Assembly (NCBI GenBank): GCA_027489835.1 | Contig: JAIXZF010000252.1 | Span: forward strand, 1 to 6,745 | DNA length: 6,745 nt | From: Hyphomicrobiales bacterium | GTDB taxonomy: Bacteria > Pseudomonadota > Alphaproteobacteria > Rhizobiales > Beijerinckiaceae | Direction: 5' to 3' | In this document: one piece after another, positions 1 through 5,464 of the stretch | Layout of the letters: each line of letters begins with the position of its first letter | Position numbering within the stretch: position 1 is the stretch's first letter | Program-made: the position numbers and the translations under genes | Notes under the pieces: model-generated | What the model was told of the DNA's origin: nothing | The model's database searches: none | The model's input: the letters and a program-made list of their open reading frames with translations, nothing else

Positions 1-77
1 ACCAGCTTGGGCGTGAAGGTCTCGCTCTGCGCCTGCGGGCCGGCCGGCTCCGGCAGAGCTGTTTTGGGGGCGGCCAT
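1..77 (-). CDS. 5' end of an unidentified leftward gene (partial)
   Basis: Reading leftward from an ATG at 77-75, an open frame runs off the window edge. The 25 visible codons give a peptide that begins MAAPKTALPEPAG and goes on through QAQSETFTPKL, a typical flexible Ala/Pro-rich bacterial N-terminus. Third codon positions are mostly G or C (about 20 of 23 after the ATG), as in the clear genes of this window. The opposite-strand frame shares the same third positions, so that composition does not settle the strand. There is no strong Shine-Dalgarno sequence; a GAG lies about 10 bases upstream of the ATG. No domain is visible and I do not recognise the product. If real, it is divergent from hflX across a gap of about 145 bases that would hold both promoters. 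Confidence 0.38.
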   Translation of the reverse strand, partial: MAAPKTALPEPAGPQAQSETFTPKL

Positions 78-127
78 GGGGAACGGCTCGATTCGGCTGG
101 CGTTCGAAGGAAGGACTCAAGGATGTG

Positions 128-226
128 ATGCGGCGTCGCCGATCTTGGCACGGCGTTGCCCTTGGCGACAACGGCGCAAGGCTCTCCTCGACCGGAGGAC
201 GAGGCTGGAGTAACACAGGCCCATGA
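128..226 (+). CDS. Possible 32-residue leader ORF overlapping the hflX start
   Basis: An ATG at 128 opens 32 codons ending in TGA at 224-226. The stop overlaps the hflX start codon (223-225) as ATGA, the arrangement typical of translational coupling. An AAGG (119-122) sits 5 bases before the ATG and a further GGAAGG lies upstream, so a ribosome-binding site is plausible. The peptide is basic at its start (MRRRRSWHGVAL) and then Gly/Ser/Thr-rich, with no recognised domain. Third-position G+C is only about 60 percent, well below the neighbouring genes, which argues against a long-conserved protein. It could be a regulatory leader peptide or a chance ORF; I favour chance slightly. Confidence 0.2.
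   Translation: MRRRRSWHGVALGDNGARLSSTGGRGWSNTGP
185..199. repeat. Small inverted repeat holding a GGAGG upstream of hflX
   Basis: TCCTC (185-189) and GAGGA (195-199) can pair as a 5-bp stem around a 5-base loop. The right arm and the loop base before it contain GGAGG, a strong Shine-Dalgarno match, but it lies 24 bases before the hflX ATG, too far to serve it directly. The likelier hflX ribosome-binding site is GGAG at 207-210, 12 bases before the ATG. The hairpin may be incidental. Confidence 0.2.
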
Positions 227-1671
227 ACGAGCAGATCATCGGCAAGGCCAAGGCGAACCAGGCACAAGCTGATACGCGCAAGGCACTCGACGACATCGAG
301 CGCGACATCGCCCACGGCACGAAAGCCTATGTGCTTGGCCCGTATCTCTCGCCTCGTGCCCAGTCCCGCGCCTCCAGCGATCCGGATCGCGGCCCTGCGG
401 CGACGCGCGCCATGGAAGCAAGGCTCGACGAGGCGGTGGGGCTCGCCGCGGCGATCGACCTCACTGTGATCGGCCAGGGCATCGCCCAGCTTCAGGCGCT
501 GCGCCCGTCCACCTATCTCGGCAAGGGCAAGGTCGAGGAGATCGGCGAGTTCGTGAAGGACAACGAGGTCAGGCTTGTCATCGTCGACGCACCGCTCTCG
601 CCCATCCAGCAGCGCAACCTCGAAAAGGCCTGGGCCTGCAAGGTGATCGACCGCACGGGCCTGATCCTCGAGATCTTCGGCCGCCGCGCCCGTACCAAGG
701 AGGGCGCGCTCCAGGTCGAGCTCGCTCATCTCAACTACCAAAAGAGCCGGCTCGTCCGCTCATGGACCCACCTCGAGCGGCAGCGCGGCGGCTTCGGCTT
801 TCTGGGCGGCCCCGGCGAAACCCAGATCGAAGCGGACAGGCGCCAGATCCAGGAGCGCGTCGGCAAGATCGAGCGCGATCTGGAAACGGTCGTCCGCACG
901 CGCGGGCTGCACCGCAAGAGCCGCACCAAGGTGCCGTATCCGATCGTGGCGCTGGTGGGCTACACCAACGCCGGCAAGTCGACGCTGTTCAACCGGCTGG
1001 CCAAGGCCGACGTGTTCGCCAAGGATCTGCTGTTCGCGACGCTGGACCCGACGGCGCGGGCGGTGAAGCTGCCCCATGGCCAGAAAATCATCCTCAGCGA
1101 CACGGTCGGGTTCATCTCCGACCTGCCGACCATGCTGGTCGCGGCCTTTCGCGCCACGCTCGAGGACGTGGTCGAGGCCGATGTCATCCTGCACGTTCGG
1201 GACATGGCGCATGGCGACACCGAAGCCCAGAGCGCCGACGTTGAGGCCATCCTGCGTGATCTCGGCGTGATGGGCGCCTCGGCCCGTGGCGATAAGCCTG
1301 CGGAGCCGCCGACGCCGCTGATCGAGGTGTGGAACAAGGCCGACCTTCTGCCCGCGCATGTCCACGACCAGCTTGCTGCCGTGGCCGGCCATCGCCCCAG
1401 CGAGGCGCGGCCCGTGCTGGTGTCGGCGCTGACCGGAGAGGGGGTCGACCAACTCCTGGCCCGCATCGAGGACAGGCTCGCGCGCGACACGACCAATTAC
1501 CTCGTCACGCTGGAGCCCAGCGATGGCGCCGGGCTCGCCTGGCTTTACACGCAGGGCGAGGTGCTGGAGCGTCGGGAGGACACCGAGGGGCGCATCCTCG
1601 CCATGGTCCGCGTTCCGCCGCAGCGCCGGGATCGTGTGCTGCAGCGCTTCCCCGCCGCGCGAGAGCGCTGA
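223..1671 (+). CDS. hflX: GTPase HflX
   Basis: HflX is a cytoplasmic TRAFAC-class GTPase that binds the 50S subunit and, in characterised bacteria, splits stalled or hibernating 70S ribosomes under stress. The 482-residue product has the expected order: an N-terminal HflX domain (about residues 35-190, with the conserved PSTYLGKGKVEEI stretch), the family-specific Gly-rich loop GGPGETQIEADRR (195-207), then a G domain from about 240. G-domain motifs are G1 GYTNAGKST (246-254), G2 around ATLDPT (272-277), G3 DTVGF (293-297), G4 NKAD (371-374) and G5 SAL (401-403). It is longer than the E. coli protein (about 426), mainly through a polar N-terminal extension of about 30 residues. The start has a GGAG 12 bases upstream. 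In many rhizobia hfq lies immediately upstream of hflX; here the upstream 222 bases encode no Hfq. It converges on mazG with 2 bases between the stop codons. The long frames antisense to it are GC-driven shadows. Confidence 0.97.
   Translation: MNEQIIGKAKANQAQADTRKALDDIERDIAHGTKAYVLGPYLSPRAQSRASSDPDRGPAATRAMEARLDEAVGLAAAIDLTVIGQGIAQLQALRPSTYLGKGKVEEIGEFVKDNEVRLVIVDAPLSPIQQRNLEKAWACKVIDRTGLILEIFGRRARTKEGALQVELAHLNYQKSRLVRSWTHLERQRGGFGFLGGPGETQIEADRRQIQERVGKIERDLETVVRTRGLHRKSRTKVPYPIVALVGYTNAGKSTLFNRLAKADVFAKDLLFATLDPTARAVKLPHGQKIILSDTVGFISDLPTMLVAAFRATLEDVVEADVILHVRDMAHGDTEAQSADVEAILRDLGVMGASARGDKPAEPPTPLIEVWNKADLLPAHVHDQLAAVAGHRPSEARPVLVSALTGEGVDQLLARIEDRLARDTTNYLVTLEPSDGAGLAWLYTQGEVLERREDTEGRILAMVRVPPQRRDRVLQRFPAARER
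1642..1670. terminator. Hairpin spanning the hflX stop, weak terminator candidate
   Basis: CAGCGCT (1642-1648) and AGCGCTG (1664-1670) form a perfect 7-bp stem with a 15-base loop, and the right arm runs into the hflX TGA. The following bases, ATCTCAGACTTTG, lack a continuous T tract, so it is a poor intrinsic terminator. It is the only obvious structure at the hflX/mazG junction, where the genes are 2 bases apart. Rho-dependent ending or overlapping 3' ends is equally possible. Confidence 0.22.
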
Positions 1672-1673
1672 TC

Positions 1674-2492
1674 TCAGACTTTGCCCTTCGCCTCGTTCCA
1701 GAGCGCGTCCATTTCGGCGAGATCGCTGTCCGCCAGGCCGCGGCCCTGTTCGGCCAGCGCCGCCTCGATATAGCCGAAGCGCCGGATGAACTTGATGTTG
1801 GTGGCCGAGAGCGCCGCGCCCGGGTCGACCTTCACATGGCGGGCGAGGTTGGCGACTGCGAACAGCATGTCGCCGATCTCACCTGCGATCTCCTTGCGCG
1901 CGCCTCCTTCCAGCGCGGACTCGATCTCGTCGATCTCCTCGCGCATCTTGGCGAGCACGGCCTTCGGGTCGTTCCAGTCGAAGCCGACGGTGCCGGCCTT
2001 TTCCTGCAGCTTCACGGCCCGCGCCAGCGGTGGCATCGACCCCGGAACCTCGCCCAGCAATCCGCCCGGCAAGGCAGGGGCGCCGGCCGCGGCACGTTCG
2101 GCCGCGCGTTCGGCCTTCTCCTCGGCCTTGATCCGTTTCCACGACCCCTTGACCTCCTCGGGCGTCCAGTTGCGGCGCTCGCCGAAGACATGGGGATGCC
2201 GGCGGATCATCTTGCGGGTGATGGCCTCGACGACGTCTCCGAAGACGAAGGCGCCGCGCTCTTCGGCCATCCGGGCATGGAAGACGACCTGCAGCAGCAG
2301 GTCCCCGAGTTCGTCCCTGAGATCGAGCAGGTCGCCGCGCTCGATGGCGTCGACAACCTCGTGCGCCTCCTCGATCGTGTAGGGGGCTATGCTGGCGAAG
2401 TCCTGCTCGAGATCCCATGGGCAACCCGTGCCGGGCGTCCTCAAGGCGGCCATGATCTCGATGAGGCGGGCAATGTCGTGGTCGGGTGCCAT
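1674..2492 (-). CDS. mazG: Nucleoside triphosphate pyrophosphohydrolase MazG
   Basis: MazG hydrolyses (d)NTPs to the monophosphate and pyrophosphate in the cytoplasm; in E. coli it also influences (p)ppGpp level and removes aberrant nucleotides. The 272-residue product matches the usual two-domain length (about 263 in E. coli). The N-terminal domain carries the family opening LRTPGTGCPWDLEQDF (17-32), the metal-binding EExxE (E41, E42, E45) and ExxD (E61, D64). A linker rich in Ala, Glu and Lys (about 122-140) leads to a second all-alpha MazG domain with its own EExxE (E185, E186, E189) and ExxD (E205, D208), so both copies keep the Mg-binding acids. The family opening follows the chosen ATG closely, which supports that start, although no clear Shine-Dalgarno precedes it and a hairpin ends two bases before it. 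It is transcribed toward hflX and probably alone. Confidence 0.96.
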   Translation of the reverse strand: MAPDHDIARLIEIMAALRTPGTGCPWDLEQDFASIAPYTIEEAHEVVDAIERGDLLDLRDELGDLLLQVVFHARMAEERGAFVFGDVVEAITRKMIRRHPHVFGERRNWTPEEVKGSWKRIKAEEKAERAAERAAAGAPALPGGLLGEVPGSMPPLARAVKLQEKAGTVGFDWNDPKAVLAKMREEIDEIESALEGGARKEIAGEIGDMLFAVANLARHVKVDPGAALSATNIKFIRRFGYIEAALAEQGRGLADSDLAEMDALWNEAKGKV

Positions 2493-2494
2493 GA

Positions 2495-2516
2495 CCGCAG
2501 CCTAGCGAAGCTGCGG
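2495..2516. promoter_or_regulatory. Hairpin abutting the mazG start codon
   Basis: CCGCAGC (2495-2501) and GCTGCGG (2510-2516) are a perfect 7-bp inverted repeat with an 8-base loop. In the mazG transcript the stem ends two bases before the AUG and fills the place where a Shine-Dalgarno sequence should be; the only weak match, UAGG, lies across the loop and the stem. It could restrict ribosome access to mazG, or it could be DNA-level symmetry. The function is inferred; the pairing is seen. Confidence 0.35.
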
Positions 2517-2582
2517 CGTCCGGTCAGCCACCGGGAGCGCCGCGCGCAGCCTTTGCTGTGGAGCGCCGCCACGCGCGACGCC

Positions 2583-2612
2583 TTGCTTTCGCCCCCGCCG
2601 GTGGCCACATAG
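2583..2612 (+). promoter_or_regulatory. Weak sigma-70-type promoter candidate for the 2655 gene
   Basis: TTGCTT (2583-2588) and ACATAG (2607-2612) are separated by 18 bases and lie some 40 bases before the start codon at 2655. Both boxes are imperfect and GC-rich genomes offer many such pairs, so this is only the best candidate in the divergent gap between mazG and the small membrane protein gene. Confidence 0.2.
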
Positions 2613-2618
2613 TCGTCG

Positions 2619-2636
2619 GCGGCGCGTTGGCGCCGC
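2619..2636 (+). promoter_or_regulatory. 7-bp hairpin just upstream of the Shine-Dalgarno of the 2655 gene
   Basis: GCGGCGC (2619-2625) and GCGCCGC (2630-2636) pair perfectly around the loop GTTG. The stem ends 3 bases before the Shine-Dalgarno GAGGA (2640-2644). All fourteen stem bases are G or C, so the fold would be stable in the leader RNA. The position is compatible with translational control or with 5'-end protection; neither is shown by the sequence alone. Confidence 0.3.
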
Positions 2637-2639
2637 GAT

Positions 2640-2644
2640 GAGGA
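2640..2644 (+). promoter_or_regulatory. Ribosome-binding site of the small membrane protein gene
   Basis: GAGGA lies 10 bases before the ATG at 2655 and fixes that start. No other in-frame start downstream gives a better site or keeps the basic N-terminal region. Confidence 0.6.
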
Positions 2645-2654
2645 TCGACGCCCG

Positions 2655-2996
2655 ATGCAACGCCTGGGTTATCGCGGACGGACCAGCCGGAAGACGGTGA
2701 CCCTGCCGAACTGGGCTTTCGGCCTGGTCGCTGCCGGAAGCGCGGCGCTCGGCATCGCGCTGTTCCTGGTCATCAGCACGCTGGCCGTGCTTCTGTTGCC
2801 CATTGTCCTCATTGCAGGCGGCGTCGCGGCCTTCGTCCTGCGCAAGCGGATCGAGCGGCTCCTGGCCGGGGCGGGATTTGCCCCACCGCAGCGCGCGCCG
2901 CATCGCAAGCGCCCGGCGGCGGCCGCGCGCGACGAGATCGAGGATGTCGAGTACCGCGTCGTGTCCGAGCCGCCGCGCGATCCGGTCAGGAAGTAA
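2655..2996 (+). CDS. Small two-helix membrane protein of unknown function
   Basis: The 113-residue product starts with a basic cytoplasmic-looking segment (MQRLGYRGRTSRKTV), followed by a continuous hydrophobic stretch at about 20-62 that can form two closely spaced transmembrane helices (about 20-40 and 43-62, with a Pro at 49). A basic segment LRKRIERLL (62-70), a Pro/Arg-rich linker, and an acidic patch with DEIEDVEYRVV (93-103) follow before a charged end. Both ends would lie in the cytoplasm by the positive-inside rule. There is no signal-peptide cleavage site, Cys or obvious catalytic motif. A good GAGGA ribosome-binding site, high third-position G+C and compact placement between real genes support it as a true gene. 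I do not recognise the family; similar short membrane proteins are usually annotated as hypothetical. It is divergent from mazG and ends 5 bases before the stop codon of the opposing permease gene. Confidence 0.8.
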   Translation: MQRLGYRGRTSRKTVTLPNWAFGLVAAGSAALGIALFLVISTLAVLLLPIVLIAGGVAAFVLRKRIERLLAGAGFAPPQRAPHRKRPAAAARDEIEDVEYRVVSEPPRDPVRK

Positions 2997-2997
2997 C

Positions 2998-3014
2998 GCC
3001 TTCAACCCGGAGGC
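2998..3014. repeat. Small hairpin at the convergent 2996/3002 junction
   Basis: GCCTTC (2998-3003) pairs with GGAGGC (3009-3014), five Watson-Crick pairs plus one G-U, around the loop AACCC. It starts right after the TAA of the small membrane protein gene and covers the stop codon of the opposing permease gene. There is no T tract on the plus strand. It could help end the rightward transcript but is weak. Confidence 0.2.
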
Positions 3015-3919
3015 AGCGGCTTCTCGGCGGGCTTCCAGGCCGCGATGAAGAGGCCGATCACGATCAGCGCGATGCCTGCCAACTGCACGGACCCCGGCCA
3101 TTCGCCCAGCACCGGCATGCCGAGCACGGTGCCGGTCACGGGGATCAGGGGCGGAAAGCGGCCCGCCGTCGCGACGCCGAGCACCTTCGCGGCCCAGGCC
3201 CAGATCCACAGGCCGACGACGACGTTGAGCACGCCCTGATTGAGCCCGTGCAGCACGATGTTCCACCAGGGCGCGACATCGAGACCCCTGAAGAAGAACA
3301 GCGCGTAGACCGGCAGGTACAGCATCGAGAGGACGGAGACGACCGCCGTCGCCTTCAGCCCGTCGATCCCCCATTTGGCCAGCATCAGCGGGTAAAAGCC
3401 CCACAGCAGGCCGACAGCAAGAAAGCACAAATCGCCCCAGACCATGTTCGGCAGCGCCGCCGACGGTTTGGCGCCGGCCAGCGCGAGCCCGGCGAGCCCC
3501 GCCAGCACCATCGCGACGCCGAAGGCGAGTTGCGCGGTCAGCCGGGTGCCGAACAGCACGACGCCGCCGACGATGCCGATCAGCGTGACGGTGCCTGGGC
3601 TGATGGACGCCCCATGCGCCGCCGGCGCCATCGTCAGACCGGTCAGCATCAGATAGCTCATCGGAAAGCCGCTCATGCAGGCCAGCAGCACGCCGCGCCG
3701 CCAGCCGATGCCGGCGCAGTCGTTCCAGCCGGTGAGCCCGAACACGGGCAGCAGCAGCAGCCCGGCGACAAGGAACCGCAGCGCCAGGAGGTCGTGAGGC
3801 GACAGCCCGTTGAGAACGGCGTGGCGGCTGACCACAAAGTTCGCGCCGTAGATGAACATCGCCAGGCACATGCCCATGAAGGCAAGGTTCCGGCGCGAGA
3901 TCGAGGTCAGGAAGGCCAT
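3002..3919 (-). CDS. DMT-superfamily (EamA) permease
   Basis: This inner-membrane protein belongs to the drug/metabolite transporter superfamily, ten-helix permeases that export or exchange metabolites; the substrate cannot be told from sequence. From the ATG at 3919 the product has 305 residues, the normal size. Two EamA repeats of five helices are visible, about residues 13-146 and 160-294. Family-like features include YGANFVVSR in helix 1 (24-32) and, near the end of the second repeat, PVTGTVLGMPVLGEWP (260-275) with Glu273, followed by the last hydrophobic helix and a short basic tail. The frame stays open upstream to an ATG at 4000, but I prefer 3919: a GGAG (3924-3927 on the minus strand) precedes it by 4 bases, and the extra 27 residues are basic, non-hydrophobic and unlike the family. 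It is downstream of eno on the same strand but 204 bases away, so separate transcription is likely. Confidence 0.92.
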   Translation of the reverse strand: MAFLTSISRRNLAFMGMCLAMFIYGANFVVSRHAVLNGLSPHDLLALRFLVAGLLLLPVFGLTGWNDCAGIGWRRGVLLACMSGFPMSYLMLTGLTMAPAAHGASISPGTVTLIGIVGGVVLFGTRLTAQLAFGVAMVLAGLAGLALAGAKPSAALPNMVWGDLCFLAVGLLWGFYPLMLAKWGIDGLKATAVVSVLSMLYLPVYALFFFRGLDVAPWWNIVLHGLNQGVLNVVVGLWIWAWAAKVLGVATAGRFPPLIPVTGTVLGMPVLGEWPGSVQLAGIALIVIGLFIAAWKPAEKPLPPG

Positions 3920-4029
3920 GGGGCTCCGTGCATGTTGCCAACCCATGGCATGGCCGCCGGTCCGTGACCATGCGGGCCGGGGCATGGCGCGGTTGCGCAT
4001 GGGGCGTCATGGCCTGCCACATATGCCAT
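3907..4029 (-). CDS. Possible 40-residue His/Met/Cys/Pro-rich upstream ORF
   Basis: An ATG at 4029-4027 opens a 40-codon minus-strand frame that ends in TGA at 3909-3907, overlapping the first codons of the EamA permease in another frame. The peptide has 4 His, 3 Met, 2 Cys, 2 Trp, 8 Pro and 6 Gly, with local motifs such as PGPHGHGPAAM and GNMHGAPW. Such a composition resembles metal-binding peptides, but it also follows from the many CATG tetranucleotides here, which encode His or Met. The ribosome-binding site is weak and third-position G+C is only about 62 percent. It is either a small regulatory ORF or a by-product of the repeated tetranucleotide; the evidence does not decide. Confidence 0.15.
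   Translation of the reverse strand: MAYVAGHDAPCATAPCPGPHGHGPAAMPWVGNMHGAPWPS
3917..4011. repeat. Dense cluster of CATG tetranucleotides
   Basis: The palindromic tetramer CATG occurs eight times in 95 bases, starting at 3917, 3931, 3944, 3949, 3969, 3983, 3998 and 4008, usually flanked by C or G. With about 67 percent G+C, well under one copy would be expected by chance in that length. Several neighbours are 13 to 15 bases apart. The cluster covers the permease start codon (first copy) and its upstream region. Its role is unknown; an operator array, a methylation target or a degenerate repeat are all possible. Confidence 0.5.
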
Positions 4030-4053
4030 TGAGGGCTCGCCCCGTGGACAGAA

Positions 4054-4069
4054 CGAGCGGCAGCGCTCG
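4054..4069 (-). terminator. Candidate terminator downstream of eno
   Basis: CGAGCG (4054-4059) and CGCTCG (4064-4069) form a perfect 6-bp GC-rich stem with a 4-base loop. On the minus strand the stem is followed by TTCTGTCC, a modestly T-rich tail. It lies 54 bases past the eno stop, in the right direction to end the eno transcript before the EamA gene. The short tail makes it an imperfect intrinsic terminator. Confidence 0.33.
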
Positions 4070-4085
4070 GTCGGCGACGCGAGGC

Positions 4086-4123
4086 CGCCGGCCGGCGTGC
4101 GCCAGCCTTCCGGCAATGTGCCG
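4086..4123. repeat. Two palindromes immediately after eno
   Basis: CGCCGGCCGGCG (4086-4097) is a perfect 12-base palindrome. A second inverted repeat, CGGCA and TGCCG around a 3-base loop (4111-4123), directly abuts the eno stop codon. Neither has a T tract. Together with the stem at 4054-4069 they make the eno 3' region strongly structured, which may protect the mRNA end, though GC-rich DNA gives such symmetry often. Confidence 0.35.
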
Positions 4124-5407
4124 TCAGGCCAGCGCCTTCAGCGCGGCCCGGCCCGCATAGCGCGCCTGCGAGCCCAACTCCTGCTCGATCCGGATCAGCT
4201 GGTTGTATTTCGCTGTACGGTCGGAGCGCGACAGCGAGCCGGTCTTGATCTGCCCGCAATTGGTGGCGACGGCCAGATCCGCGATGGTCGCGTCCTCCGT
4301 CTCGCCGGAGCGGTGGGACATGACCGCCCGGTAGCCAGCGCGCTGGGCGGTGTCCACCGCCTCGAGGGTTTCCGTAAGCGAACCGATCTGGTTCACCTTG
4401 ATCAGGATGGCGTTGCCGTAGCCGCCCTTGATGCCGCGGGTGAGCCGCTCGACATTGGTGCAGAACAGGTCGTCTCCGACCAGCTGGACCTTGCCGCCGA
4501 TCATGTCGGTCAGGCCCTTCCAGCCCTGCCAGTCATCCTCGGACATGCCGTCCTCGATCGACACGATCGGATAGGCCGCCGCGAGCTTGGCGAGATACTC
4601 GACCTGCTGCTGGACGGAGCGCTTCACCCCTTCGCCATGATAGTCGTAGACGCCGTCCTTGAAGAACTCGGTGGCGGCGCAATCGAGCGCGAGATGCACG
4701 TCCGTGCCGGGCTTGAAACCGGCCGAGGCGATGGCTTCCATCACGAAGTCCAGTGCGGCTTCGGCCGAAGCGAGGTTCGGCGCGAAGCCGCCTTCGTCCC
4801 CGACGGCCGTGTTGTGGCCGGCCTTCTTCAGGGCCGACTTGAGCGTCATGAAGATTTCCGAGCCCCAGCGCACGGCCTCGGCCAGCGTGGAAGCTCCCGT
4901 CGGCATCACCATGAATTCCTGGAAGTCGATCGGGTTGTCGGCGTGCGCGCCGCCGTTGATGATGTTCATCATCGGCACCGGCAGCACGCGCGCCTGCGTG
5001 CCGCCGACATAGCGGTAGAGCGGAAGCGCGGACGCATCTGCGGCGGCCTTGGCCACGGCGAGCGACACGCCGAGGATCGCATTGGCGCCGAGGTTGGCCT
5101 TGTTGGGCGTTCCGTCGAGCTCGATCAGCGTCTCGTCGATCAGCACCTGTTCCTCGGCGTCGAGCCCTGTCAGCGCCTCCGCGATGGTCCCGTTGACGGC
5201 CTCCACGGCCTTCAGCACACCCTTGCCGCCATAGCGCTTCTTGTCGCCGTCGCGCAGTTCGATCGCCTCGTGCGCGCCGGTCGATGCGCCGGATGGCACC
5301 GCCGCACGGCCCATCGAGCCGTCCTCGAGGACGACGTCGACCTCGACGGTGGGATTGCCGCGGGAATCGAGGATTTCGCGGGCGGTGATGTCGATGATGG
5401 AGGTCAT
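4124..5407 (-). CDS. eno: Enolase (phosphopyruvate hydratase)
   Basis: Enolase interconverts 2-phosphoglycerate and phosphoenolpyruvate in glycolysis and gluconeogenesis; it is a cytosolic Mg-dependent enzyme and in many bacteria also an RNA-degradosome partner. The 427-residue product is full length. The N-terminal domain (about 3-133) has DSRGNPTVEVD and the mobile substrate loop SGAST (39-43). The C-terminal barrel has the proton-donor Glu205 in GDEGGF, the Mg ligands Asp242, Glu285 and Asp312, the proton-acceptor Lys337 in LIKVNQIG, the signature SHRSGET (364-370) and the substrate-binding Lys388. No key residue is missing. The start has AAAGG 8 bases upstream. In many rhizobial relatives eno lies between kdsA and ftsB-pdhA; here its neighbours are queF (divergent) and an EamA permease. 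The 205-base gap to queF should hold its promoter, but I see no convincing -35/-10 pair. Confidence 0.99.
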   Translation of the reverse strand: MTSIIDITAREILDSRGNPTVEVDVVLEDGSMGRAAVPSGASTGAHEAIELRDGDKKRYGGKGVLKAVEAVNGTIAEALTGLDAEEQVLIDETLIELDGTPNKANLGANAILGVSLAVAKAAADASALPLYRYVGGTQARVLPVPMMNIINGGAHADNPIDFQEFMVMPTGASTLAEAVRWGSEIFMTLKSALKKAGHNTAVGDEGGFAPNLASAEAALDFVMEAIASAGFKPGTDVHLALDCAATEFFKDGVYDYHGEGVKRSVQQQVEYLAKLAAAYPIVSIEDGMSEDDWQGWKGLTDMIGGKVQLVGDDLFCTNVERLTRGIKGGYGNAILIKVNQIGSLTETLEAVDTAQRAGYRAVMSHRSGETEDATIADLAVATNCGQIKTGSLSRSDRTAKYNQLIRIEQELGSQARYAGRAALKALA

Positions 5408-5415
5408 GGGCGGTG

Positions 5416-5420
5416 CCTTT
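5416..5420 (-). promoter_or_regulatory. Ribosome-binding site of eno
   Basis: On the minus strand AAAGG ends 8 bases before the eno ATG. It agrees with the start predicted from the conserved opening of the protein. Confidence 0.6.
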
Positions 5421-5464
5421 CGGAGCCGGGAGCCGGGGAGGATGCCGCGCTTCTAGCCAAGACC

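Noticed and set aside
7..213. 68-codon rightward frame before hflX, considered as Hfq or another gene
   Set aside because: The product is Cys/Arg-rich, has no Sm-fold motif and no ribosome-binding site; it is not Hfq and is probably non-coding.
760..1452. Long open frame (230 codons) antisense to hflX
   Set aside because: hflX has every GTPase motif in the other strand; the antisense frame encodes an Arg/Gly/His-rich peptide without domains, as expected opposite a GC-rich gene.
1329..2612. 427-codon rightward frame running from inside hflX across mazG
   Set aside because: It overlaps two certain genes in other frames, begins mid-hflX and its product has no recognisable domain.
3920..4000. 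EamA start at the upstream ATG at 4000
   Set aside because: It would add 27 basic, non-hydrophobic residues absent from the family; the ATG at 3919 has a GGAG nearby and gives the normal length.
2502..4259. 585-codon leftward frame over the small membrane gene, the EamA gene and the end of eno
   Set aside because: It overlaps three supported genes; the product is Arg/Ala-rich low-complexity sequence, typical of a shifted frame in GC-rich DNA.
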